Positions 9,385-18,001 of a DNA stretch of 64,000 nt are shown piece after piece. Origin of the DNA: Hyphomonadaceae bacterium ML37 (lineage in GTDB: Bacteria > Pseudomonadota > Alphaproteobacteria > Caulobacterales > Maricaulaceae); the NCBI GenBank assembly GCA_027627685.1, contig CP091241.1, positions 1,427,191 through 1,491,190 of the forward strand, given 5' to 3'. The position numbers and the translations under genes were made by a program. The notes under the pieces are model-generated. The model made no database searches. It was not told the origin of the DNA and saw nothing but the letters and a program-made list of their open reading frames with translations. Position 1 is the first letter of the stretch, and each line of letters starts with the position of its first letter.

Positions 9385-9540
9385 AAAGCCGGCTCGAGGG
9401 TGGAGGGGCGGGAGGGACGGTGTGAAGACCCCGTCTTCTAACCCGGCCCGCGATGCGATACCACTGGCGAACGCGTGCTACGTTCATGCGCTGCCGGGCC
9501 CAGGCCCAGCGCGCCCCGCCCGAATGCCGAAAGGAAGCCC

Positions 9541-11016
9541 ATGAAAATCAAGTTCAACGAAACCGCCACAGGTGATGCGATCGCCGCGCCGGCGTACACG
9601 GGGGCAGCCCTGTCAGACGCCGCCCGGGCGCTGGACGCCGAATCGGGCGGCGCGATCACCCGCGCGCTCAAAACCTCGCGCTTTACCGGCGCTCCGGGCC
9701 AGGTGCTCACGGTTTCGGCGCCCGCTGACATGGACGCTGCGCGCCTTGTGTTGTTCGGACTGGGCGACAAGAAGGCGCTCAATGGCAACGCGCTCGAGCA
9801 GGCGGCGGCCGGGGTCGCCAAGAGCTTGCTGACCACCGGCGCGAAAGTCCTGTCTCTGCGTCTTGATGGCGTGGCGGATCTGGAGGGCGCAGCGCGCGCC
9901 GGCCTGGGCGCGCGCCTGGCCGCCTATCGCTTCGACAAGTACCGCACGCGGCTTTCAGACGACAAGAAGCCGTCCCTCGACACGCTTGAGATCGTGGTGA
10001 CGGATGCGAAAGCGGCCAAGAAGGTCTGGAAGGATTGGGAGCCGGTCTGCGAAGGCGTCGAACTGGCGCGCGATCTGGTCAACGAAGTTCCCAACGTGCT
10101 GGGTCCGGAAGAGTATGCCCGCCGCGTCAAGAAGCTCGACAAGCTCGGGCTTGAAATCGAAGTGCTGGGCGAATCGGCGATGAAGAAGCTGGGCATGGGC
10201 GCCCTGCTCGGCGTCGGCCAGGGCTCGGCGCAGGAATCCCAGCTCGTCGTGATGAAGTGGATGGGCGGCAAGGAAGGCGATCAGCCTATCGCTTTCGTCG
10301 GCAAGGGCGTGACATTCGATACGGGCGGCATCTCGCTGAAGCCGGGCGAGAAGATGGACGAGATGAAGGGCGACATGGGCGGGTCGGCTGCTGTTGTCGG
10401 CCTGATGGCGGCGCTGGCCGGCCGCAAGGCGAAGGTCAATGTCGTCGGCGTCATCGGTCTTGTGGAAAACATGCCCGACGGCAAGGCGCAGCGTCCGGGC
10501 GATATCGTTACGTCCATGTCGGGCCAGACCATCGAGATCCTCAATACCGACGCCGAGGGGCGGCTCGTCCTTGCCGATGCGCTGTGGTACACGCAGAAAG
10601 AGTTCAAGCCGAGATTCATGATCGATCTGGCCACGCTCACAGGGGCCATTCTGATCGCCCTGGGTCAAGAACATGCGGGCATATTCGCCAGCGACGACAA
10701 GCTGGCCGATCAGCTGTTCAAGGCCGGCAAGGCGTCCGATGAAGGCGTGTGGCGCCTGCCGCTGGGACCGGAATACGACCGCCAGATCGATAGCGATATA
10801 GCGGACATGAAGAATATCGGCATGGGCCGCATGGCCGGCTCCATCACCGCGGCGCAATTCCTCAAGCGCTACACCAATGATGTCCCCTGGTGCCACATCG
10901 ATATCGCGGGCACGGGGATGCATTCAGGCGCCAAGGATCCGCGCCTGCCAACCTTCGGCACCGGCTACGGCGTGCGCCTGCTCGACCGCCTGGTGCGCGA
11001 CAACTACGAGGCATGA
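9541..11016 (+). CDS. pepA: Leucyl aminopeptidase (cytosol aminopeptidase, M17)
   Basis: Zinc- or manganese-dependent aminopeptidase that removes N-terminal residues from peptides; family members can also bind DNA. The 491-residue form starts at the ATG at 9541, which has an AAGGAAG ribosome-binding site; the longer frame from 9475 adds no recognisable sequence. The M17 signature NTDAEGRLVLADAL is intact, as are the metal-binding KGVTFDTGG and DMGG segments. Divergent from lptF and just upstream of holC, the order usual in proteobacteria. Confidence 0.96.
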   Translation: MKIKFNETATGDAIAAPAYTGAALSDAARALDAESGGAITRALKTSRFTGAPGQVLTVSAPADMDAARLVLFGLGDKKALNGNALEQAAAGVAKSLLTTGAKVLSLRLDGVADLEGAARAGLGARLAAYRFDKYRTRLSDDKKPSLDTLEIVVTDAKAAKKVWKDWEPVCEGVELARDLVNEVPNVLGPEEYARRVKKLDKLGLEIEVLGESAMKKLGMGALLGVGQGSAQESQLVVMKWMGGKEGDQPIAFVGKGVTFDTGGISLKPGEKMDEMKGDMGGSAAVVGLMAALAGRKAKVNVVGVIGLVENMPDGKAQRPGDIVTSMSGQTIEILNTDAEGRLVLADALWYTQKEFKPRFMIDLATLTGAILIALGQEHAGIFASDDKLADQLFKAGKASDEGVWRLPLGPEYDRQIDSDIADMKNIGMGRMAGSITAAQFLKRYTNDVPWCHIDIAGTGMHSGAKDPRLPTFGTGYGVRLLDRLVRDNYEA

Positions 11017-11086
11017 GGCTGCGCCCGCGTTCCGGCGCCGGTTCGCGGCGCGGAGCGCGGGTCTGCCCGGCCACAAGGATGGCGCG

Positions 11087-11536
11087 GTGAGCGAGTTCTG
11101 GTTCTATCATCACGAGCGCGCCCGGATCGCCGACACCCTGCCCGAGCTGCTGCAAAAACTGCTCGCCAGAGGCGGGCGTGCGGCCGTCGTGAGCCCGGAT
11201 GAAGCCCGTATCGACAGTCTGGACCAGCATTTGTGGACGTTCGCCGATGACAGCTTCCTGCCCCATGGGCGCGCGGACCGGCCGCGGGCCGACCAGCACC
11301 CTGTGGTGCTGTCGCGGACGCCGGAAAACCTGAACGGCGCCACGATGATGTTCTGTCTCGACGGCGCCGATCCCGGACCCGGAGATGGCTGGGAGAGGGT
11401 GGTGATCATGTTCGAGGCGGATGACGCGAGCGCGATGGCTTGGGCGCGCGATCTCTGGAGCGCCCGGAAAAAGTCTCAAACGCCTGTATCCTACTGGAAA
11501 CAAACCACCTCGGGCCGCTGGGAGAAGTCAGCATGA
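11087..11536 (+). CDS. holC: DNA polymerase III subunit chi
   Basis: Clamp-loader accessory subunit that contacts single-strand-binding protein during replication. The GTG at 11087, preceded by AAGGA at good spacing, gives 149 residues, typical for HolC; the N-terminus VSEFWFYHHE and the C-terminal YWKQTTSGRWEKSA are characteristic of alphaproteobacterial chi. The same frame extends upstream to 10877 inside pepA with no homology, so that extension was dropped. Its stop overlaps the start of the next gene (ATGA). The pepA-holC order supports the call. Confidence 0.9.
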   Translation: MSEFWFYHHERARIADTLPELLQKLLARGGRAAVVSPDEARIDSLDQHLWTFADDSFLPHGRADRPRADQHPVVLSRTPENLNGATMMFCLDGADPGPGDGWERVVIMFEADDASAMAWARDLWSARKKSQTPVSYWKQTTSGRWEKSA

Positions 11537-11841
11537 AACGCCTTGCCGCCATGTGTCTTGCCGCACTGTTTGTCACCGCGTGCCAGACGATGCCCGCGCC
11601 GCCGCCAGGGACGTCTCCGGACAATCCCGTCACCGGTGAACCGGACCAGGAGCGTGCGTGCGCCGCCGAGCAGTATCAGGTTCTGGTTGGTCAACGGGTC
11701 GCTGAAGTGCACACCGACAGCCTGCCGGCGCCGCACCGCGTGTACGCGCACGGTGATCCGGTCACGATGGATTACCGCCCCGATCGCCTGAACATCGTCA
11801 CCGACGCGCGCGGCGTCGTTATCGACGTCCGCTGCGGCTGA
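11533..11841 (+). CDS. Peptidase inhibitor I78-family lipoprotein
   Basis: A predicted 102-residue lipoprotein. The N-terminal signal ends in VTAC, a lipobox, at about residue 17. The mature part resembles inhibitor family I78: CAAEQYQVLVGQ, PAPHRVYAHGDPVTMDYRPD, RLNIVTDARGVVIDVRCG. Two mature cysteines, at the start and end of the domain, fit the family's disulfide. In other bacteria this family inhibits serine peptidases. The start overlaps the holC stop by 4 nt, so it is probably translated from the pepA-holC message. Function as an actual inhibitor is inferred from the family only. Confidence 0.75.
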   Translation: MKRLAAMCLAALFVTACQTMPAPPPGTSPDNPVTGEPDQERACAAEQYQVLVGQRVAEVHTDSLPAPHRVYAHGDPVTMDYRPDRLNIVTDARGVVIDVRCG

Positions 11842-11868
11842 CATTGAATTGAGCGGCTGAAACGACAA

Positions 11869-11895
11869 CCCCCGGAGCTGGGCGAGCTCCGGGGG
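11869..11895. terminator. Candidate (bidirectional) terminator hairpin
   Basis: A perfect 11-bp inverted repeat (CCCCCGGAGCT / AGCTCCGGGGG) around a 5-nt loop lies between the convergent I78 lipoprotein gene and cfa-like gene. No T-run follows on the plus strand; on the minus strand a moderately T-rich stretch (GTTGTCGTTT) follows. It could end either transcript, more plausibly the minus-strand one. The rest of the 220-nt gap shows nothing else. Confidence 0.6.
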
Positions 11896-12061
11896 CGTCA
11901 GGCAGTCAGGGTTCACAGGCTTTGGCCTGACAGCGCGGCCCGAGGTTTGGGGACGCAGCATGGCCGCAGCTGCCCTGCCACATTGGCGCCCCGCCCCGCG
12001 AAAGAGAAATCGATTATAGCTTGGATCGCGATAGCGCCGGGCTATGAGGTGGTGCGAACGC

Positions 12062-13318
12062 CTACGCGGCGCCCTTGCTCAACGCGAACTGGGCGACATT
12101 GACGCGGCCGGTGCGGAAGCCGGCTTCGCAATAAGCCAGATAGAACTCCCACATGCGGCGGAAGCGTTCGTCAAAGCCCAGCGGCTGCAGGTCGCGCCAG
12201 GCATGGCGGAAGGATTGCAGCCAGGCATTCAGCGTGCGGGCATAGTCCTCGCCGAACTGCTCCATGGCGTCGAAGCCCAGGCCCGCCCGGTCGAACTGCT
12301 CGCGCAGCTTGGTGACGCTGGGCAGGACGCCGCCGGGGAAGATATAGCGCTGGATGAAATCAGTGCGCCGGGCGTAGCTGTCGAACAGATCGTCCCGGAT
12401 GGTGATGATCTGCAGGCCGGCGCGGCCGCCGGGCTCGAGCACCTCGGCCACCTTGGAAAAGAAGCTCGGCCAGTATTCCTCGCCCACTGCCTCGAACATC
12501 TCGATGGACGCGACCCGGTCATAGCGTCCGGTTTCGTCGCGATAATCCTGCAGCTTGATGTCGACCCGGTCCGACAGCTGGTGGCGCTGCATGCGCTCGA
12601 GCGCATAATCGCGCTGGGACGGCGACAGGGTGAGGCAGGTCACCTGGGCGCCGATCTCCTTGGCCGCATATTCGGCAAACCCGCCCCAGCCGCAGCCGAT
12701 CTCCAGAACGCTGTGGCCGGATTTCAGGTCGATGGACCGGGCCAGCGCGGCGTATTTCTCCCGCTGGGCGTCTTCCAGGCTGGTCTGCGCCGTCGGAAAA
12801 CGGGCCGAGGAATAGGTCATGGAAGGGTCGAGCCAGCGCTCGTAGAATTCATTGCCCAGATCGTAGTGGGCCTCGATATTCTTGCGGGCGCCGCTTTTCG
12901 TGTTGGCGCGCAGGCGGTGGTAAATCCAGTGCATGAAGCGCGTCACCGGCCCGCCCGTGGCGATGCTGGGCATCTGGTCGAGATTGTCAGAAAAGACTGT
13001 CAGAACGGCCGGCAGGTCGGGCGTGCCCCAATCCCCGTCCATGAAGCTCTCGGCGAAACCGACATCGCCGCCGGACAAGACCTTGCGCACGATGGCGTAG
13101 CTGGCCAGGTCCATGCGCGCCTGATGGCCGGGCGCGGCGCCCTCAAAGCGCAGGGCGGTCCCGTCGGGAAGGACGACAGTCAAAGATCCGCTTTTCAGTT
13201 TCAACAGCATGCGCAGGGCAAAGCGCGCCATGCGCGGCACGCCCTTCAGGCTGTCGATGGCGGCGCTGTCGGCGCGCAGGGCGCCCTGGTGAGCAGTCAT
13301 GTCGGCGGGCTTGTTCAT
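12062..13318 (-). CDS. cfa: Cyclopropane-fatty-acyl-phospholipid synthase family methyltransferase
   Basis: SAM-dependent enzyme that methylenates or methylates unsaturated acyl chains of membrane phospholipids. The 418-residue protein has an N-terminal ~110-residue lipid-binding region and a methyltransferase core. That core shows the SAM motif VLEIGCGWGGFAEY and the family segments NIEAHYDLGNEFY, MTYSSARF and SIEMFEAVGEEYW. The start at 13318 has GGAG 5 nt away. It is the last gene of a minus-strand run with photolyase, an FAD oxidoreductase and a DUF1365 protein. In Rhodobacter a similar gene set is controlled by the singlet-oxygen sigma factor and has been linked to modified (furan) fatty acids. 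The exact product here, cyclopropane or another methylated acyl chain, is not decidable. Confidence 0.85.
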   Translation of the reverse strand: MNKPADMTAHQGALRADSAAIDSLKGVPRMARFALRMLLKLKSGSLTVVLPDGTALRFEGAAPGHQARMDLASYAIVRKVLSGGDVGFAESFMDGDWGTPDLPAVLTVFSDNLDQMPSIATGGPVTRFMHWIYHRLRANTKSGARKNIEAHYDLGNEFYERWLDPSMTYSSARFPTAQTSLEDAQREKYAALARSIDLKSGHSVLEIGCGWGGFAEYAAKEIGAQVTCLTLSPSQRDYALERMQRHQLSDRVDIKLQDYRDETGRYDRVASIEMFEAVGEEYWPSFFSKVAEVLEPGGRAGLQIITIRDDLFDSYARRTDFIQRYIFPGGVLPSVTKLREQFDRAGLGFDAMEQFGEDYARTLNAWLQSFRHAWRDLQPLGFDERFRRMWEFYLAYCEAGFRTGRVNVAQFALSKGAA

Positions 13319-13352
13319 GGAGGCTCCGTCGCGTCTCGGCTCGAGACTGATT

Positions 13353-14174
13353 TTACTGGTTTTTCCGATTGTGGCCAAGCGAAGCCGGACGGCGTGCGTC
13401 GGACAGGCGGGCGAGGGTAGGCGCGTCAGGCGGTTCGGGGTGGCGTACATAGCGCGCCCCGCGCAGCCAGAGTTTGAGGGCTTCAAAATGGATGGCGGCG
13501 ATGGTTTTGAGGGTGGAGAAAGGCTGGCTGGCGAACAGTCCGGCAAGCGAGGCGCTGCTCAGAGCTTTGCGTTTCATGGCCATGGTGGCCAGCAGATCCG
13601 GCCCGTCTTCGCGTTGTTTCAGGATGGTCAGCTGGAAGCGCTCGCCGGGCGCGCGCAGGGTGAATTCATACCGCCCGCTCACATCAAAAAAGGGCGAGAC
13701 GTAGAACACCTTGTCGGCTTCCTGACGCTCGGGCGTCGTCCCGGCGCAGGGCGCGACATAGGCGTGGCGGTCGCCGAACGTGTTGTGCACCTGATAGATC
13801 ACGCCCTTGAGCGCGCCGTCCCGCCCTTCGGCGAAATAGACTGAGAGCGGATTGAACACATACCCAAGGACGCGCGGCGAGCAGAGCAGGCTCAGGCGGG
13901 CCTCGCCAATGGCGATCCCGGCCTCTTCGAACCGGGCGCGCGCCCAGGCCGCCAATGATGATCCGTCCCGCGCGCCGTGATCTCGCTGGCGAAAGGCGAA
14001 CAGATTGAAGCGTTCCACCGAGAACAGACGGCTCATCCGGCCCGCCTCATCAAGGCGGTCCAGATCAATCAGGATCGAGGATATCCGGTAGCGGAAGCGA
14101 TGCAGGAAGGGCGCGCGCCGCTCATGGATGGTGTGGCCGATATAGAGCTCGACCGGAGCGGAGAGCGCGGTCAT
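13353..14174 (-). CDS. DUF1365 family protein
   Basis: A 273-residue protein of the DUF1365 family, commonly encoded between an FAD-dependent oxidoreductase and a Cfa-like methyltransferase, as here. Seen features include the N-terminal ELYIGHTIHERRAPFLHRF, a FNPLSVYF core motif and HNTFGDRHAYV. No transmembrane segment or catalytic motif can be assigned. The ATG overlaps the upstream stop by 4 nt, implying stoichiometric co-expression. A role in acyl-chain modification is inferred from context, not from sequence. Confidence 0.82.
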   Translation of the reverse strand: MTALSAPVELYIGHTIHERRAPFLHRFRYRISSILIDLDRLDEAGRMSRLFSVERFNLFAFRQRDHGARDGSSLAAWARARFEEAGIAIGEARLSLLCSPRVLGYVFNPLSVYFAEGRDGALKGVIYQVHNTFGDRHAYVAPCAGTTPERQEADKVFYVSPFFDVSGRYEFTLRAPGERFQLTILKQREDGPDLLATMAMKRKALSSASLAGLFASQPFSTLKTIAAIHFEALKLWLRGARYVRHPEPPDAPTLARLSDARRPASLGHNRKNQ

Positions 14175-15547
14175 TCTGCCGCCGTCACACCGGCGGAGCG
14201 GCGCTGCGTCATGCCTGCCGACGAGCGCTGACCCCATGCGCCGCCGGTGATGTCGCCGTCGGCGAACGTCCACGGAATCTGACCGCCCAGACGCAGCGCG
14301 GCGCGCAGCCCCGCGCGCAGGCCGTCTTCGTGGAAACCATATCCCAGCCAGGCGCCGGCGAACCAGGTGTGCTTCACGCCCTGAATGCGGTTGAAGATGC
14401 GCTGGGCGGCCAGGCCCGGCGAGGTGAATTGCGGGTGATCATACTCAAACCGGCCAAACACCTTGGCCGGATCCGGCTCGCGCGCCGGATTGAGCGTGAC
14501 CAGCAGCGGCTTGTCCGCGTCGATCCCCTGCAACCGGTTCATGTCATAGGTCACGGACGCGCCCTCATGGCCCGCTTCACGCAGATAGCACCAGGCGGCA
14601 TGGGCGCCCTTGCGCCGGGGCAGCAGCGTTGTGTCACGGTGCAGCACCGCCGTGTTGGCCGCATAGGGAATGGCGCCCAGCAGCTCGCGCTCGTCCGTAT
14701 CCGCATCGGCCAGCAGGGCGAGCGCCTGATCAGAGTGACAGGCCAGGATCACTTCGTCGAATCGGTGCGAAGCGCCGGCAGCGTCGGACACCTCGACACC
14801 ACGGGAGTCCCGGCGCACTGAGGCGGCGGCGCCCGCGAAGCTGCAGCCCGCCGTTTCCAGATCGGCGACGATGCGCGTCACATATTGCCGGCTGCCGCCC
14901 TTGACCGTTTGCCATTTCGGCCGGCTGGCGTGCATCAGCCTGTGATTGTTGAAGAATTTGACGAAGGCTTCAGCCGGATAGTCCGCCATGGCGCTCTCGG
15001 TCGAGGACCAGATCGCCGCGCCCATGGGCAGAAGATAGCAGACCCGGAACTGCTGCGCGGCGCCGATCTGGTCGAGATACTGGCCGAGCGACAGCCCATC
15101 CAGCTTGCCGGCCGCCAGATCGCGCTGGGCGCAGGCGTTGAAGTGCAGGATGTCGCGCAGCATGCGCAGGAATGAGGGGCGGAACAGATTGGCCGGATCG
15201 GCGAACAGGCCGGGCAAGCCGTTGGAGGACCATTCCAGCGCCTGATCCAGGCTGAAGCCGAAACTCATATCGGTGTGAAACGTGCCCACGCCGAGCTCGG
15301 CGAACAGGGCGGTCATGTTGGGGTAGTTGAGCTCGTTATAGACGATGAAGCCGGTGTCCACGTCGATGGGCGTCCCGTCATAGTCGATGGTCACGGTGTT
15401 GGCGTGGCCGCCCAGCCGGGAATCCTTCTCGAACAGGGTCACGTCGTGCACGTTGCGAAGCGCCCAGGCGGCGCCCAGGCCGGATACGCCGGCGCCAATG
15501 ACGGCGATCCGCGAACGGCGGGCCAGAACCGGCTCGATAGAAGTCAT
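14171..15547 (-). CDS. FAD-dependent oxidoreductase (amine-oxidase-like, COG2907 type)
   Basis: Cytoplasmic or membrane-associated flavoprotein of 458 residues with an N-terminal dinucleotide-binding motif IGAGVSGLGAAWAL. This is followed by FEKDSRLGGHANTV and the IDVDTGFIVYNELNYPN segment, typical of the NAD/FAD-binding proteins found beside cfa and photolyase. The C-terminal FAD motif is seen as WFAGAWLGYGFHEDGLRAG. It is coupled by 4-nt overlaps to photolyase upstream and DUF1365 downstream. Homologues are thought to act on fatty acyl chains (desaturase or oxidase role); the substrate here is inferred from context. Confidence 0.83.
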   Translation of the reverse strand: MTSIEPVLARRSRIAVIGAGVSGLGAAWALRNVHDVTLFEKDSRLGGHANTVTIDYDGTPIDVDTGFIVYNELNYPNMTALFAELGVGTFHTDMSFGFSLDQALEWSSNGLPGLFADPANLFRPSFLRMLRDILHFNACAQRDLAAGKLDGLSLGQYLDQIGAAQQFRVCYLLPMGAAIWSSTESAMADYPAEAFVKFFNNHRLMHASRPKWQTVKGGSRQYVTRIVADLETAGCSFAGAAASVRRDSRGVEVSDAAGASHRFDEVILACHSDQALALLADADTDERELLGAIPYAANTAVLHRDTTLLPRRKGAHAAWCYLREAGHEGASVTYDMNRLQGIDADKPLLVTLNPAREPDPAKVFGRFEYDHPQFTSPGLAAQRIFNRIQGVKHTWFAGAWLGYGFHEDGLRAGLRAALRLGGQIPWTFADGDITGGAWGQRSSAGMTQRRSAGVTAAE

Positions 15548-16986
15548 GCTGCGTCCTTGATTGTCTCAAAAGCCGCCAGCGCGGCCTTGCGCGCTTCGGC
15601 ATGATCTACGATCGGAAGAGGATAATCGGTCCCCAAACTCACCCCTGCACGCGCCAGTGTAGCGCGGTCAACTGTCCATGGCGCGTGAATCGCTTTCCCG
15701 CGCAATCGTCCCAGCTGCGGAATCCATTTACGCACATAAGTCCCGTCCGGATCGAACTTTTCTCCCTGGGACACAGGATTGAAGATGCGAAAATACGGCG
15801 CCGCGTCCGCGCCCGAGCCGGCGGTCCACTGCCAGCTGGCCGCATTGCTCGCCAGATCGGCGTCCACCAGCGTGTCCCAGAACCAGGCCTCGCCCTCGCG
15901 CCAGTGAACGAACAAATCCTTGATCAGGAAGCTCGCCACGATCATGCGCACCCGGTTGTGCATCCAGCCTGTGTGCCAGAGCTCTTTCATGCCTGCGTCC
16001 ACGATCGGATAGCCGGTCTCTCCCCGGGTCCAGGCGCCAAGCTGATCCCGGGTCCCGGTCCACTGAAACCTGTCAAAGCGGGGCTGGAAGTTGGCGTCGG
16101 GCAACTCAGGAAAGTGATACAGAAGATTATAGCTGAACTCGCGCCAGCCGATTTCACTCAGGTAAGTGCGCCCGCCATCGGTTTGCGCCAGCCCGGCCTC
16201 GCGCACCGCATGCCAGACCTGACGCGGCGAGATTTCACCAAAATGCAGATGCGGCGACAGGCGCGAGGTGCCGTGCTGAGCGGGCAGGTTTCGCGTGTCG
16301 GCATAGGCTTTGACGCGCGATGCGACAAACGCGGAGAGCCTTGAGTGCGCGCTGACTTCGCCCGGCGTCCAGGCGTCGCGCAAGCCCCCGGCCCAGTCAG
16401 GTTTGGTGGGAAGCAGCGCCAGCGAATCCAGCGTATCGCCCTGAGGCGCCGCCGCCCAGTTCAGCGCCTTGGGCCGCCCCGCAGGTTCGGACGGTTCGTG
16501 GCCCGCCAGCAGCGATTTCCAGAATGGAGTGAACACCTTGTATGGCGCGCCGGTCTTGGTCGCGATGGTCCAGGGCTCGACGATCAGCGACCCGTTGAAG
16601 GAGCGCGCCTCGACACGGACCTGCTTCAGGGTGGTCTTGATCGCCTCGTCGCGGGTGCGCGCCCAGGCTTCGTAGCGGCGGTTCCAGTACACAGCCTGCG
16701 CGCCGGTTTCACGCACCAGCGCCGGGATCACCTCACGCGCATCGCCGCGTTTGAGGGTCAGGGCGCCGCCCAGCGCCTCGATATCGCGCGCCAGCGAAGC
16801 CAGCGAATGATGCAGCCACCAGCGGCTCGCGGCGCCGCGCTTCCAGTCTCCGGGTGACACATCGTCCAGTACATAGACGGCCACAATGGGGGCGCCGGTG
16901 GCTGCCGCCGCCAGCAGGGCCGGATTGTCCGCAAGGCGCAGGTCTTGTCGAAACCAGATAAGGACAGGGGCGGCAGGGGAGGTCAT
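15544..16986 (-). CDS. phrB: Deoxyribodipyrimidine photo-lyase
   Basis: Light-driven repair of UV-induced pyrimidine dimers. The 480-residue protein has the N-terminal antenna domain (LIWFRQDLRLADNPAL) and the FAD-binding C-terminal domain. Visible signatures are STRLSPHLHFGEIS-like (GTSRLSPHLHFGEIS), ELPD/FDRFQW, GYPIVDAGMKELWHTGWMHNR and DADLASNAASWQW, including the conserved Trp residues for electron transfer. It is the first gene of the four-gene stress and lipid operon, and its stop overlaps the FAD gene. It diverges from kdsA. Confidence 0.95.
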   Translation of the reverse strand: MTSPAAPVLIWFRQDLRLADNPALLAAAATGAPIVAVYVLDDVSPGDWKRGAASRWWLHHSLASLARDIEALGGALTLKRGDAREVIPALVRETGAQAVYWNRRYEAWARTRDEAIKTTLKQVRVEARSFNGSLIVEPWTIATKTGAPYKVFTPFWKSLLAGHEPSEPAGRPKALNWAAAPQGDTLDSLALLPTKPDWAGGLRDAWTPGEVSAHSRLSAFVASRVKAYADTRNLPAQHGTSRLSPHLHFGEISPRQVWHAVREAGLAQTDGGRTYLSEIGWREFSYNLLYHFPELPDANFQPRFDRFQWTGTRDQLGAWTRGETGYPIVDAGMKELWHTGWMHNRVRMIVASFLIKDLFVHWREGEAWFWDTLVDADLASNAASWQWTAGSGADAAPYFRIFNPVSQGEKFDPDGTYVRKWIPQLGRLRGKAIHAPWTVDRATLARAGVSLGTDYPLPIVDHAEARKAALAAFETIKDAA

Positions 16987-17030
16987 TCGGTCTCAGCAGC
17001 GCGCGGCGGGTGACGAAAAAGCGTTTGTAT

Positions 17031-17061
17031 CGTAATACGCATGGCATGTTGTGGCGGATCA
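17031..17061 (-). promoter_or_regulatory. Candidate ECF-sigma (RpoE/ChrR-type) promoter for the photolyase operon
   Basis: Reading the minus strand upstream of the photolyase start, TGATCC lies at 17061-17056 and CGTATTACG at 17039-17031, separated by 16 nt. TGATCC is the -35 element known for the singlet-oxygen-responsive RpoE of Rhodobacter and relatives, whose targets include photolyase and cfa-like genes. The -10 match is weaker. The site is 45-75 nt from the start codon, a plausible distance. Confidence 0.45.
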
Positions 17062-17120
17062 ATCCGCCGCTGCGAGCGTGTGCAGTTGCGCGCCTCGCTT
17101 GCCGCCTGGAGCCGCTGCCC

Positions 17121-17987
17121 GTGTCTGTCGAACCCAACGCCGTCATCCGTCTTGCCCGCCCGCGCGCCAGTGATCTGGAAATCGGCAATGCCTTGCCGCT
17201 GGTTCTGATCGCCGGTCCCTGCCAGCTCGAAAGCCGCGCCCACGGGCTGGAAGTGTCCGCCGCGCTCAAAGAAATGGCCGACCGTGTGGGGATCGGGCTG
17301 ATCTACAAAACCTCGTTCGACAAGGCCAATCGGACCAGCCTGAAAGGCCAGCGCGGGCTTGGCCTTGAAGCGTCGCTGCCGATCTTCGCCGAGATTCGCG
17401 AGACCACGGGTCTTCCCGTCCTGACCGACGTGCACACCGCCGAGCAATGCGCCATCGCGGCCCAGGCCGTGGACGTTCTGCAAATCCCGGCCTTCCTGTG
17501 CCGCCAGACCGATCTGCTGATCGCGGCGGCCGAGACCGGCAAGGCGATCAATGTGAAAAAGGGCCAGTTTCTGGCGCCCTGGGACATGAAAAACGTCGTC
17601 GAAAAGATCACCAGCGCGGGCAATCCCAACGTGATGGCATGCGAGCGCGGGGTGAGCTTCGGCTATAACACGCTGGTCACCGACATGCGGGCCATCCCGA
17701 TTCTGGGGCGGATCGGCTGTCCGGTGGTGTTCGACGCCACACACTCGGTCCAGCAGCCCGGCGGGCAGGGCGGCTCCAGCGGCGGCCAGCGCGAATTTGC
17801 GCCCTATCTGGCGCGTGCGGCGGTGTCGCTGGGTCTCGCCGCCGTGTTCATGGAGACCCACCCGGACCCGGACAATGCGCCGTCTGACGGACCCAACATG
17901 ATCCCGATCAATAAGTTCGAAGCGATCATGCGCGACCTCAAGGCCTTTGACGCCATGGCCAAATCCAGTCCGGTCACAGCGCTTTAG
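17121..17987 (+). CDS. kdsA: 3-deoxy-8-phosphooctulonate synthase (Kdo-8-phosphate synthase)
   Basis: Condenses phosphoenolpyruvate with arabinose 5-phosphate to make Kdo-8-phosphate for the LPS inner core. From the GTG at 17121 the protein has 288 residues, the usual size. An upstream in-frame ATG at 17010 adds 37 residues without homology that cross the divergent promoter region. Family signatures are LIAGPCQLES, YKTSFDKANRTS, TDVHTAEQ, NVKKGQFLAPWDMKNVV and FDATHSVQQPGG. It stands 14 nt upstream of hldE, forming an LPS-core precursor pair. Confidence 0.95.
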   Translation: MSVEPNAVIRLARPRASDLEIGNALPLVLIAGPCQLESRAHGLEVSAALKEMADRVGIGLIYKTSFDKANRTSLKGQRGLGLEASLPIFAEIRETTGLPVLTDVHTAEQCAIAAQAVDVLQIPAFLCRQTDLLIAAAETGKAINVKKGQFLAPWDMKNVVEKITSAGNPNVMACERGVSFGYNTLVTDMRAIPILGRIGCPVVFDATHSVQQPGGQGGSSGGQREFAPYLARAAVSLGLAAVFMETHPDPDNAPSDGPNMIPINKFEAIMRDLKAFDAMAKSSPVTAL

Positions 17988-18001
17988 CCGGGAGACCGCC
18001 C

